Notes: generated by a model not told the origin, from the letters alone. Shown: positions 1 through 4,822, counted from the first letter of the stretch. The stretch is DNA of 8,383 nt from BS750m-G28 sp035527235 (GCA_035527235.1 DATLAV010000008.1:1-8383), one strand, 5' to 3'. Made by a program: numbers and translations.

Positions 1-353
1 GCCATCTCCGCCTTACCCCTCAGGGCGTCACGGTCGGCGGCGAGGAGGGCGCGGGTCCTGTCCATGACGGCCTTGGTCTGGGCGCTGATGCCGCCGTTGT
101 AGACGGGTGAGGCGATCACGAGCCCCCCGGCCTCCCTGAGGAGGGGGTATAGGTCTTGGACGTCGTCGTCGATGATGCAGCCGCCTCCGCTGAGGCAGTG
201 GTCACAGTGGGTGCAGAACCCGATCCTCATCCCCCTCACGGTGAAGAGCTCCGTCTCGAACCCCCTCTCCCCCAGCATCCCGAGGGCCTCCCTCAGCACG
301 TACTCCGTGGCCTGAGCCCTCGGGCTGCCGCAGACGCCCAGTACCGTGGTCAA
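1..353 (-). CDS. Iron-sulfur flavoprotein (NADPH-dependent FMN reductase fold), 3' part missing
   Basis: Flavodoxin-like redox protein expected to bind FMN and a [4Fe-4S] cluster and to act as a cytosolic electron carrier or reductase; its physiological partner cannot be read from the sequence. The 117 visible residues start with a beta strand and the FMN-phosphate loop GSPR (residues 9-12). A compact cysteine set follows at C47, C50, C53 and C59 (CX2CX2CX5C), the cluster motif of the archaeal Isf family. Next comes SPVYNGGIS (about 82-90), the flavin-contacting loop of this superfamily. The frame is open to the left edge, so the C-terminal third or more is missing. The start is taken as TTG at 353 because an in-frame TGA lies ten codons upstream, no ATG intervenes, and AGGGG sits 6 nt before the TTG. 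It is divergent from the small membrane-protein gene. The family assignment is firm; the function is not specific. Confidence 0.88.
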   Translation of the reverse strand, partial: MTTVLGVCGSPRAQATEYVLREALGMLGERGFETELFTVRGMRIGFCTHCDHCLSGGGCIIDDDVQDLYPLLREAGGLVIASPVYNGGISAQTKAVMDRTRALLAADRDALRGKAEM

Positions 354-388
354 TCCGTACCCCTGTGAAACTTCACGTCATGGATGCC

Positions 389-395
389 GATAAAT
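389..395 (-). promoter_or_regulatory. TATA-like box for the iron-sulfur flavoprotein gene
   Basis: Reading the minus strand, ATTTATC lies about 39 bp before the TTG start at 353. Initiation about 26 bp downstream would give a leader of roughly 13 nt that still contains the AGGGG ribosome-binding site. The assignment rests only on archaeal promoter spacing and AT content in a GC-rich background. Confidence 0.4.
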
Positions 396-410
396 GCCCC
401 CTTTTACGGG

Positions 411-455
411 CCTGAAACCGGTCGCGGGGAAGCGTTTTAATATCCTGAGACCGGT
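411..455. repeat. Pair of 12-bp direct repeats in a divergent promoter region
   Basis: CCTGAAACCGGT (411-422) and CCTGAGACCGGT (444-455) differ at one base. Their starts are 33 bp apart, close to three helical turns, and they bracket the TATA-like element at 435-442. Such spacing suits two molecules of a regulator binding the same DNA face, but no adjacent regulator gene is visible. Confidence 0.5.
435..443 (+). promoter_or_regulatory. TATA-like box for the small membrane-protein gene
   Basis: TTTTAATAT lies in otherwise GC-rich DNA. Transcription starting about 26 bp downstream, near 465, would leave a leader of about 18 nt containing the GGAGGAG ribosome-binding site at 471-477. Confidence 0.5.
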
Positions 456-467
456 TGATATCGAGAT
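455..467. promoter_or_regulatory. Candidate operator TTGATATCGAGAT (copy 1)
   Basis: This 13-bp sequence recurs with one mismatch at 4493-4505, in the other divergent intergenic region of the window. Here it overlaps the predicted transcription start of the 38-residue protein. It is enclosed by an inverted repeat, CCGGT at 451-455 and ACCGG at 468-472. The position would suit a repressor site. This is inference from recurrence and placement only. Confidence 0.35.
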
Positions 468-482
468 ACCGGAGGAGTCCAG

Positions 483-599
483 TTGGATCAGCTTGTGTTC
501 ATGGAGTTCGAGTACATATTCGGTGTAGCGGTCTTTCTAGTCCTGCTTCTGATGTACATTTTCTACGTCAAGTACCCGTACAACAGGGACGATAACTAG
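483..599 (+). CDS. 38-residue single-span membrane protein, unknown function
   Basis: I do not recognise this protein. The frame starts with TTG at 483, preceded by a very strong GGAGGAG Shine-Dalgarno (471-477, 5-nt spacer) and a TATA-like box at 435-443, and ends with TAG. The first ten residues are acidic (D2, E8, E10). Residues about 11-29 are an uninterrupted hydrophobic helix (FGVAVFLVLLLMYIF), followed by a short tail with K30, R35 and D36-D37. The charge pattern weakly favours N-terminus outside and C-terminus in the cytosol. The gene is convergent with secE, with about 41 bp between stop codons. It does not look like Sec61-beta, whose soluble part precedes a C-terminal span. It could be a small subunit of a membrane complex or a stand-alone regulator. 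The ribosome-binding site, promoter and coherent membrane span make a real gene likely. Confidence 0.65.
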   Translation: MDQLVFMEFEYIFGVAVFLVLLLMYIFYVKYPYNRDDN

Positions 600-612
600 G
601 CTGCGTGCGTTC

Positions 613-636
613 TGAGGCTCTTTGTCCAGTGCCTCA
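613..636. terminator. Weak inverted repeat between convergent genes
   Basis: TGAGGC (613-618) and GCCTCA (631-636) form a perfect 6-bp stem around a 12-nt loop between the stop codons of the small membrane protein and secE. There is no T-run on either strand, the usual archaeal termination signal, so a terminator role is only possible. Confidence 0.2.
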
Positions 637-640
637 TCGG

Positions 641-823
641 TCAAGCGGGCGACAACGTGATGCTGATAAGCTTGATGAGGTATCCTACGGCCCCGAGAGC
701 CGCAACGCCCACCATGACGATCTTGATGCTGAGCCAGTAGGTCTTCCAGTCAGGCTTGGAGATCGTCCTGAGGAGCCTTGAAGCCGACTGGAGGAAGCTA
801 CTGATTCCCATCTCGACGCACAT
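641..823 (-). CDS. secE: Preprotein translocase subunit SecE (Sec61 gamma)
   Basis: Small essential subunit that clamps the SecY/Sec61-alpha channel in the cytoplasmic membrane. The 60 residues show the family layout: an amphipathic helix (about 5-22), the hinge motif around KPDWKTYW (23-30), and one transmembrane helix (about 33-53, IKIVMVGVAALGAVGYLIKLI). The length is normal for archaeal SecE. It is the last gene of the operon, 26 bp after ftsY, which places the SRP receptor and a channel subunit together. Two in-frame starts are possible: ATG at 823, and ATG at 811 giving 56 residues. Neither has a clear Shine-Dalgarno. A GATTTAAG element near 838-845 could serve as an internal promoter and would suit the 811 start better. 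No nusG or L11 gene follows. Confidence 0.9.
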   Translation of the reverse strand: MCVEMGISSFLQSASRLLRTISKPDWKTYWLSIKIVMVGVAALGAVGYLIKLISITLSPA

Positions 824-849
824 CTTGGGGGAGGGCGCCCTTAAATCCT

Positions 850-1752
850 TTACGTATCACTGAGTATCTTCTCGGCGAACCAGGAGGCCTCGAAGCGCTG
901 CAGGTCGTCGTACTCTTGGCCGACGCCGACGTAGATGATGGGCTTCCCGGTGAGGTAGGAGACGCTGAGGCTGCTGCCCCCCTTGGCGTCGGCGTCCACC
1001 TTGGTGAGGATGGCGGCGTCGAAGCCGATCCGCTCGTTGAATGTCTGAGCCTGGTCGACGGCGTCGTTCCCTATGAGGGCGTCGAGCACCATCACAGTGA
1101 GGTCGGGCTGGACCACCCTCTTAATCTTCTGCAGCTCGTCCATAAGGTTGCGGTTCGTCTGCATCCGGCCCGCCGTGTCGATGAGCACCACGTCGATGCC
1201 CTGGGCCCGAGCGTGCTGAACGGCGTCGAAGCTGACGGCCGCCGCGTCCGAGCCGTACTTGTGCTTGATAACCCGCACGTCGAGGCGCCTCGCGTGCTCC
1301 TCGAGCTGCTCGATGGCGCCGGCGCGGTACGTGTCCCCCGAGGCGAGGACGACCTTGAACCGGTTCCTCTGGAGGAGGCTGGTGATCTTGGCGATCGTCG
1401 TGGTCTTCCCGGTTCCGTTGATGCCGATGAAGAGGACGACGTAGGGGCCCTCCTTCTCCCTCACGCTCTTGAGGAGGTCGATCTCGCCGTTGGTCGTCAT
1501 CACCGAGATGATGGACTCCCTCAGGGCCTCCCTGACTGGCTTGGTCTTGTCCCCGAACCTGGGGAGGGCGGTGCCCTTGAGCCTCGCCTTGAGCTCGTCG
1601 CAGACCTTGGCGGCGACGTCCATGGCGACGTCGTTAGAAATTAGCTGTAGCTGGAGGTCCCACAGGATGGGCTCTAGGTCCTTCTCGGAGAGTTCCGCCT
1701 TGGAGATGCGCTCGATTACGCCCTTGAGGCCCTGCTTCAGCTTCTCAAACAC
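850..1752 (-). CDS. ftsY: Signal recognition particle receptor FtsY (SR-alpha type GTPase)
   Basis: SRP receptor GTPase that docks the SRP54-ribosome complex at the membrane and hands nascent chains to SecYE. The N domain is an alpha-helical bundle (about 1-90). The G domain contains the P-loop GINGTGKTTT (110-119), the SRP-family insertion motif DTYRAGAIEQL (140-150), DTAGR (192-196), and TKVD with DADAKGG (250-259). The closing YVGVGQEYDDL (274-284) is also conserved. FtsY-type wording (LDALIGNDAVDQA; VDADAKGG) distinguishes it from SRP54, and there is no methionine-rich M domain. At 300 residues it lacks the long acidic A domain of many bacterial FtsY proteins, as is common in archaea. The start is GTG at 1752, with GAGGGGA 8 nt upstream; the gene overlaps pfdA by 8 bp, implying translational coupling. 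Confidence 0.96.
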   Translation of the reverse strand: MFEKLKQGLKGVIERISKAELSEKDLEPILWDLQLQLISNDVAMDVAAKVCDELKARLKGTALPRFGDKTKPVREALRESIISVMTTNGEIDLLKSVREKEGPYVVLFIGINGTGKTTTIAKITSLLQRNRFKVVLASGDTYRAGAIEQLEEHARRLDVRVIKHKYGSDAAAVSFDAVQHARAQGIDVVLIDTAGRMQTNRNLMDELQKIKRVVQPDLTVMVLDALIGNDAVDQAQTFNERIGFDAAILTKVDADAKGGSSLSVSYLTGKPIIYVGVGQEYDDLQRFEASWFAEKILSDT

Positions 1753-2188
1753 TCGGCGGCTCCCCTCGGAGGCTGGCGTTGAGCCTGTTCAGGTTGTCCT
1801 GGTGCGCCTGCATCTGGGCCAGGATCTGGTTGAGCTGCTGCCCCGCGGCTTCACTCGCCTTCTCCGCCTCCTCGAGCCTCCCCGAGACGTTTCCCTTCGC
1901 CTCCTCGAGGGTCATGTCGATGGAGACGTCGGCACCGATGTTGACTATGATCTTGCTAAGTTCCCCAAACTCAGCCTTGACGAAGGTCCCTCCACCCATG
2001 GGGACGAGAATCTGGGAGCCCTCCTCGGCCTCCTCGACTCCTCTTAATGACATCTCGGCGACCCTGAGCTCCGCGACGGCGTTCTGGAGTATGCTGAGCC
2101 TCTGCTGAAGTGTCCCGGCTGAGCTCTCCATGAGCTGCAGCTCGTAGATGAGCCGCCTCATCTGGTCTTCAAGGGTTGGCGCTGTCAA
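1745..2188 (-). CDS. pfdA: Prefoldin subunit alpha
   Basis: Alpha subunit of the hexameric (alpha2-beta4) chaperone that captures unfolded polypeptides in its coiled-coil tentacles and passes them to the group II chaperonin. The 147 residues have the expected plan. An N-terminal coiled coil (about 5-50) precedes a central beta-hairpin section with the family hallmark LVPMGGGTFVKAE (61-73) and INVGADVSI-like wording at about 81-90. A second coiled coil follows (about 93-140). The start is TTG at 2188, which overlaps the upstream LX stop as TTGA (2185-2188); GGAGGAAGG ends 9 nt before it, supporting coupled translation. The beta subunit is not in this window. The gene sits between LX and ftsY, a conserved archaeal neighbourhood linking folding with ribosome and targeting functions. 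Confidence 0.96.
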   Translation of the reverse strand: MTAPTLEDQMRRLIYELQLMESSAGTLQQRLSILQNAVAELRVAEMSLRGVEEAEEGSQILVPMGGGTFVKAEFGELSKIIVNIGADVSIDMTLEEAKGNVSGRLEEAEKASEAAGQQLNQILAQMQAHQDNLNRLNASLRGEPPSV

Positions 2189-2397
2189 CCCTGAGCGCCT
2201 TCCTCCGCGCCCTCGACTTCTTCGACCCCTAGTATGACTATCTGGTGGCGCTTCGCCCTGTGGCGGCTCCCCATCTCGGCGTAGATCTTCTCGAGGGCGT
2301 GGGACTCCTTGGCGGCGGAGACCTCCTTTTTGAATATGATGGGCTCGAAGAGAAGTGGCTTGTCGATGCGTCCACTGACCCTGAAGATCTTGATCAT
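2185..2397 (-). CDS. rpl18a: Large ribosomal subunit protein eL20/LX (L18Ae family)
   Basis: Archaeal LX, a small homologue of half of eukaryotic L18A, located on the large ribosomal subunit. The 70 residues begin with the family's beta-strand opening (MIKIFRVSGRI) and continue with FKKEVSAAKESHALEKIYAEMGSRH-like wording across 23-45 and then a strand (HQIVILGVEEV, 51-61). The last ten residues are acidic and glycine-rich and probably disordered. The start is ATG at 2397, overlapping the L31e stop as ATGA, with GGAGG 7 nt upstream. In many archaea the gene for aIF6 separates L31e and LX; here the two genes overlap directly, so nothing can lie between them. Confidence 0.93.
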   Translation of the reverse strand: MIKIFRVSGRIDKPLLFEPIIFKKEVSAAKESHALEKIYAEMGSRHRAKRHQIVILGVEEVEGAEEGAQG

Positions 2398-2663
2398 TGC
2401 TCGGCCTCCGCGAGGCTGACGGTGACGACCCCTTCGTCGTCCTTGGACATCTTGAGCCTTATCTTCCTGGGGGGGTTCTGGATGCCGTTCTTCCAGATCT
2501 CCTCGTTGACCGCCGTCTCGATGATCACATCCTCTGGCTTCATGTGGCGGTCGATGAACTTCCTGAGAACCGTGATGGCCTTCTCCGCCCTCCTGTAACG
2601 GGGGGCGATCCAGGCCCTGCCCAGGGGGACCGTGTAGATCCTCTCAACCGCTGCGTCTGACAT
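2394..2663 (-). CDS. rpl31e: Large ribosomal subunit protein eL31
   Basis: Eukaryote/archaea-specific protein located near the polypeptide exit tunnel, where SRP and other nascent-chain factors dock. The 89 residues match the usual archaeal length. Recognisable segments are ERIYTVPLGRAW (7-18), RRAEKAITVLRKFI (24-37), VIIETAVNEEIWKNGIQNPP (46-65) and the following basic RKIRLK (66-71). The start is ATG at 2663 with GGAGG 9 nt upstream. The gene follows rpl39e by 13 bp and overlaps rpl18a by 4 bp. Confidence 0.97.
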   Translation of the reverse strand: MSDAAVERIYTVPLGRAWIAPRYRRAEKAITVLRKFIDRHMKPEDVIIETAVNEEIWKNGIQNPPRKIRLKMSKDDEGVVTVSLAEAEQ

Positions 2664-2676
2664 CGCTTTAATCCTC

Positions 2677-2835
2677 CTATATCCTCAGCTTGCGGTTCCG
2701 CCAGTTTCGCCTGCTCTTGGGGCTCCACCGCACCTTGCCCATGGTCTTTGCTATGATCCATGCTGGGACCGACTTCTTCTGCCTTCCCGCCTTGGAGAGG
2801 CGTGTCTTGTACGCTACGTGCTTGTTTCTCGCCAT
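2677..2835 (-). CDS. rpl39e: Large ribosomal subunit protein eL39
   Basis: Tiny, very basic protein that lines the ribosomal exit tunnel. Reading the minus strand from ATG at 2835 to TAG at 2677-2679 gives 52 residues: MARNKHVAYKTRLSKAGRQ, then KKSVPAWIIAKTMGKVRWSP and a terminal arginine-rich RRNWRNRKLRI. This is the full family pattern, and the length agrees with the usual 50-52 residues. A GAGGAG ribosome-binding site lies inside the end of pdcd5 with a 7-nt spacer, and only 3 bp separate the two genes. The gene is easily missed because it is so short. It is placed between pdcd5 and rpl31e, as in other archaea. Confidence 0.97.
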   Translation of the reverse strand: MARNKHVAYKTRLSKAGRQKKSVPAWIIAKTMGKVRWSPKSRRNWRNRKLRI

Positions 2836-2838
2836 TTC

Positions 2839-3180
2839 CTATCTCCTCGTTATCTTGATGTCCCTCTGGTTTTGCTGTGACTGGAGCTGCGCCAGCAGCT
2901 TCTTGAGCATCTCGTCCGTGATGGGGAGCGCCACCCTCCCCGTCTGGGCCACCTGGATCAGCTGTATCTCCAGCTGGGCGGCGTAGTCGGGGCGGACTAT
3001 CTTGATGTTGGCGAGGCGCTGCCGGGCCTCAGGCGTCAGTATCTTGCGCATGAGGGTCTCCTTCTGGGCTTCGGCCTCCCCCTGCGCTTTCTGGATCTCC
3101 TCCTGTTGCTGCTGCTGGGCCTGTATCTCCATCAGCCTGCGCTGCCTGAGCCTCTCCAACTCCTCGTCCGAAGACACCAT
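2839..3180 (-). CDS. DNA-binding protein of the PDCD5/TFAR19 family
   Basis: Archaeal homologue of human PDCD5, a small helical protein reported to bind double-stranded DNA; its cellular role in archaea is not settled. Of 113 residues, about 4-45 form a charged, glutamine-rich helix with a run of five Q (22-26). The compact core follows, with the family signature from ILTPEARQRLANIKIVRP (47-64) through AAQLEIQLIQVAQTGRV (67-83) to PITDEMLKKLL (86-96). A basic tail ends in RR. The start is ATG at 3180; GAGGGAG overlapping the S19e stop precedes it with only a 2-nt spacer, suggesting reinitiation. The position between rps19e and rpl39e is conserved in archaea and suggests a translation-related role. 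Confidence 0.95.
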   Translation of the reverse strand: MVSSDEELERLRQRRLMEIQAQQQQQEEIQKAQGEAEAQKETLMRKILTPEARQRLANIKIVRPDYAAQLEIQLIQVAQTGRVALPITDEMLKKLLAQLQSQQNQRDIKITRR

Positions 3181-3187
3181 GTCTCCC

Positions 3188-3643
3188 TCAGTACGGCTTT
3201 AGTTCGGGCCTCTCCCTGTCCAGCTCGCGCTTTATCTGTCCTGACATGGCGTCAAGGAGGCTCCTGCCCTTCTTGCTGACGATCCTGCCCTTGGTGTCCG
3301 CCTTCTCCACGAGGCCGGCCGTCTCCAGCTGCTGAAGTATGCTCCTGAGGATGTTTCCCCCGGCCTTCCTGAAGTGGGCCGGCCTGACGCCCATGCGCTT
3401 GCGGCCGCCGTACTCCTTCCTGAGCCTGGAGACCCCCACGGGGCCCTTGACGTAGAGCTTCCTCATCATCGAGGCAGAGCGGACGTACCACCAGTCGGGG
3501 TTCTGGGGAGCCCTTTCAACGTGGCTGCCAGTCTTCACGTAGGCCGCCCACTCGGGGGGCGTGACCTCCGGTATGTTGCCCTTCATGTAGTCGGAGAGCC
3601 TCTCGATGAGGGTGTCCGCGGGCACGTCGTAGATGGTCGTCAT
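3188..3643 (-). CDS. rps19e: Small ribosomal subunit protein eS19
   Basis: Small-subunit head protein needed for late 18S/16S-side assembly in eukaryotes and archaea. The 151 residues have a winged-helix body with the family segments PPEWAAYVKTGSHVERAPQ (29-47), DWWYVRSASMMRKLY (50-64), GPVGVSRLRKEYGG (67-80) and, downstream, FRKAGGNILRSILQQLE (91-107). The frame is open upstream to an ATG at 3757, but those 38 codons contain the operon's TATA box and do not resemble S19e. ATG at 3643 gives the normal family length and has GGG 6 nt upstream. It is the first gene of the eight-gene operon. Confidence 0.96.
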   Translation of the reverse strand: MTTIYDVPADTLIERLSDYMKGNIPEVTPPEWAAYVKTGSHVERAPQNPDWWYVRSASMMRKLYVKGPVGVSRLRKEYGGRKRMGVRPAHFRKAGGNILRSILQQLETAGLVEKADTKGRIVSKKGRSLLDAMSGQIKRELDRERPELKPY

Positions 3644-3687
3644 CGCTATCCCTTTTCCGTGTGTACTTGAATTGGTGGGGGACCGAC

Positions 3688-3706
3688 ATATATATCTAAT
3701 CTTTCC
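3688..3706 (-). promoter_or_regulatory. TATA/BRE promoter of the ribosomal-protein/targeting operon
   Basis: Reading the minus strand, a purine-rich BRE-like GGGAAAGATTA runs directly into GATATATAT, the best TATA box in the window. Its centre is near 3691, which predicts transcription from about 3665 and a 22-nt leader before the S19e ATG at 3643. No comparable promoter is seen inside the tightly packed genes down to ftsY, so it probably drives the whole operon. Confidence 0.7.
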
Positions 3707-3741
3707 CGCCAGTTCGTCAACTCTTACCACGTGAAGAGGAT

Positions 3742-3746
3742 AAAAA
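3742..3746 (-). terminator. Short T-run after the methyltransferase gene
   Basis: On the minus strand, CCTTTTTATCC follows the methyltransferase stop by about 34 nt. Archaeal intrinsic termination usually needs T-runs of five or more, so this may end the methyltransferase transcript before the operon promoter. The same bases could be a second, upstream TATA-like element for rps19e. Confidence 0.3.
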
Positions 3747-3779
3747 GGTTTAGGCATCAGTTGATGGAGGCGCGAGCCC

Positions 3780-4442
3780 TCAGTTGTCAGCCCTCTTCGC
3801 CACGACGCCCAAGAATCTTCCGGCCCTGACGGTCCTGATGATGTCCATCCCCCGTTCCTCCATGAGGGAGACGAGCTGCCCCTCCCCCATCGGCTCCTCG
3901 TAACCGAAGGGCCACCTCCCCGAGGCGGTGAGCCCCCACCTCCAGAGACGGTAGTACCAGGTGGGCAGGGGCACGAAGATGAAGACGAAGCCGTCGTCCT
4001 TCACGGCGCGGCAGTGGTTCCCCACGATGGCGTCCAGCTCCTCCCCCTCGAAGTGCTCGATGACCCCCTCGCTGTGGACCAGGTCGAACTCGTCGACGTA
4101 GGAAACGTGGCGGATGTCCTGCTTCACGAAGCTCACGCTCTCGATCCCGACGGCGCCGTAGACATCCCTCGCCCTGCTCAGGGCGTTCTCGCTGAAGTCC
4201 ACGAGGGTAGCGTCCCCGCCCAGGTGCTGGATCATCCTCGCCGTCTTGTAGCCTGTCCCGCAGCCCAGCTCCAGTATCCTAGGCTCCTTGAGCCCGAGGC
4301 CATCGAGAGCCCTCATGTAACCGTTCCAGATGCTCTGCCTGTAGAACCTGTGGAGGAGGTCGTCGTCGAGGCCACAAGAGTGGCCCTCCCAGTAGTCGTC
4401 CCAGTAGCTCTCGATCGGTCCGTGGGTCGCCGTGTGGGGCAT
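3780..4442 (-). CDS. Class I SAM-dependent methyltransferase, substrate unknown
   Basis: Cytosolic Rossmann-fold methyltransferase. Of its 220 residues, motif I is ILELGCGTGYKT (56-67), which binds AdoMet. The acidic end of strand 2 is VDFSE (81-85), for the ribose hydroxyls; VKQDIR (106-111) is the adenine-side motif; and FDLVHSEGVIEHF (119-131) is the post-motif typical of the UbiE/Methyltransf_11-like group. The C-terminal third carries an aromatic patch (LPTWYYRLWRWG, 159-170) that could contact a hydrophobic substrate or the membrane. No N- or C-terminal extra domain is present. The start is ATG at 4442; a TATA-like box 25 bp upstream implies a leaderless transcript. It lies upstream of the ribosomal operon, on the same strand but with 136 bp and a separate promoter between them, so a functional link is not implied. 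Confidence 0.9.
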   Translation of the reverse strand: MPHTATHGPIESYWDDYWEGHSCGLDDDLLHRFYRQSIWNGYMRALDGLGLKEPRILELGCGTGYKTARMIQHLGGDATLVDFSENALSRARDVYGAVGIESVSFVKQDIRHVSYVDEFDLVHSEGVIEHFEGEELDAIVGNHCRAVKDDGFVFIFVPLPTWYYRLWRWGLTASGRWPFGYEEPMGEGQLVSLMEERGMDIIRTVRAGRFLGVVAKRADN

Positions 4443-4462
4443 AAAGACAGGTCGCCCTCCAT

Positions 4463-4478
4463 GATAATAAGTTTTAAC
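4463..4478 (-). promoter_or_regulatory. TATA/BRE promoter of the methyltransferase gene
   Basis: Minus-strand GTTAAAACTTATTATC combines a BRE-like A-rich part with TTATTAT centred near 4467, 25 bp before the ATG at 4442. This spacing predicts transcription starting at or next to the start codon. Confidence 0.6.
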
Positions 4479-4492
4479 TAATTTTCAAAGAT

Positions 4493-4505
4493 TTGATATC
4501 GAAAT
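4493..4505. promoter_or_regulatory. Candidate operator TTGATATCGAAAT (copy 2)
   Basis: This matches the sequence at 455-467 in 12 of 13 bases and lies in the second divergent intergenic region, about 25 bp upstream of the methyltransferase TATA box. It sits within an inverted repeat, GATTT (4490-4494) and AAATC (4502-4506). An ACCGGT hexamer lies 10 bp further on (4516-4521); the first copy also adjoins ACCGGT. The regulatory role is inferred. Confidence 0.35.
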
Positions 4506-4551
4506 CCAGTTATCCACCGGTCTAAGCGTAGATTCCTTTGTTTCCGTTGAG

Positions 4552-4558
4552 TTTAAAT
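4552..4558 (+). promoter_or_regulatory. TATA-like box for the small gene at 4586
   Basis: TTTAAAT is centred near 4555, about 31 bp before the ATG at 4586. Transcription from about 4581 would give a nearly leaderless message. It supports the view that the small downstream frame is, or was, a real gene. Confidence 0.5.
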
Positions 4559-4585
4559 CAACCTTGCAACAGACGAGGGATCGAC

Positions 4586-4766
4586 ATGAGTTCTGAAGTG
4601 TTATACAAAGTGAAAGGCTCCAAGGGCCTGTTCGAGATGACCTGGGAGGAGGTCGGCGAGGAAGGCGGTGGCTGACGGAGCCCGGATCCTGGTCTCAGGT
4701 GCTGACGTGGCGATGCTCTACGGCGTATGCAAGGGTCTCGTGGACGCCGTGCGCGGCGCTACCTAG
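4586..4766 (+). pseudogene. Small gene of unknown function, apparently split by a one-base frameshift
   Basis: I do not recognise the product. A 29-codon frame runs from ATG at 4586 (GGGA 5 nt upstream) to TGA at 4673-4675. A second frame, open from 4641 and with a GTG at 4668, ends at TAG 4764-4766. Skipping one G near 4661 (GGC GAG [G] AAG GCG GTG GCT GAC) joins them into one 59-residue protein. Its N-terminal part is polar with KVKGSKGLFEMTWEEV (8-23); its C-terminal part reads DGARILVSGADVAMLYGVCK, followed by GLVDAVRGAT. The joined product reads smoothly as a small alpha/beta domain with one cysteine. Possible explanations are a sequencing error, a recent disabling mutation, programmed +1 frameshifting (for example at GGC TGA C), or two coupled mini-proteins overlapping by 8 bp. 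A TATA-like box at 4552 supports expression. Confidence 0.5.
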
Positions 4767-4787
4767 GCCCCATGCCCAGGTAAGCAG

Positions 4788-4795
4788 TAATATAT
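4788..4795 (+). promoter_or_regulatory. TATA-like box for the serine hydrolase gene
   Basis: TAATATAT is centred near 4792, about 31 bp before the TTG at 4823 and about 52 bp before the alternative ATG at 4844. The spacing fits a transcript beginning at or just before the TTG. Confidence 0.55.
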
Positions 4796-4822
4796 GAAAA
4801 GCAGTTTCTTCCCTGAAGTATT

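Noticed and set aside
361..482. C/D-box guide RNA in the divergent gap (CTGA occurs at 412 and 445)
   Set aside because: No RUGATGA-type C box at suitable spacing; the CTGA copies are better explained as part of the 12-bp direct repeat.
916..1644. 242-codon open frame on the plus strand opposite ftsY
   Set aside because: It lies wholly antisense to a clear FtsY, and its composition (D, V, G, H, L rich) is the usual mirror of a GC-rich coding strand; it has no ribosome-binding site or promoter.
1469..2047. 192-codon plus-strand open frame across the ftsY/pfdA junction
   Set aside because: It is antisense to two well-supported overlapping genes and has no recognisable domain.
2540..2761. 73-codon minus-strand frame overlapping eL39 and eL31
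   Set aside because: It is an alternative frame over two certain ribosomal protein genes; the eL39 frame explains the same DNA with a perfect family match.
3644..3757. 38-codon N-terminal extension of S19e to the ATG at 3757
   Set aside because: It would place the operon's TATA/BRE box inside the coding sequence; the extension is unlike S19e, and the ATG at 3643 gives the family's normal length.
4443..4462. Minus-strand ATG at 4462 with GGAGGG just after it, as an upstream frame or alternative start for the methyltransferase
   Set aside because: It is out of frame with the methyltransferase, lies next to the TATA box and would probably not be transcribed.
4014..4481. 155-codon plus-strand frame opposite the methyltransferase
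   Set aside because: It is antisense to a gene with complete AdoMet-binding motifs; there is no promoter and the composition is a mirror of the coding strand.
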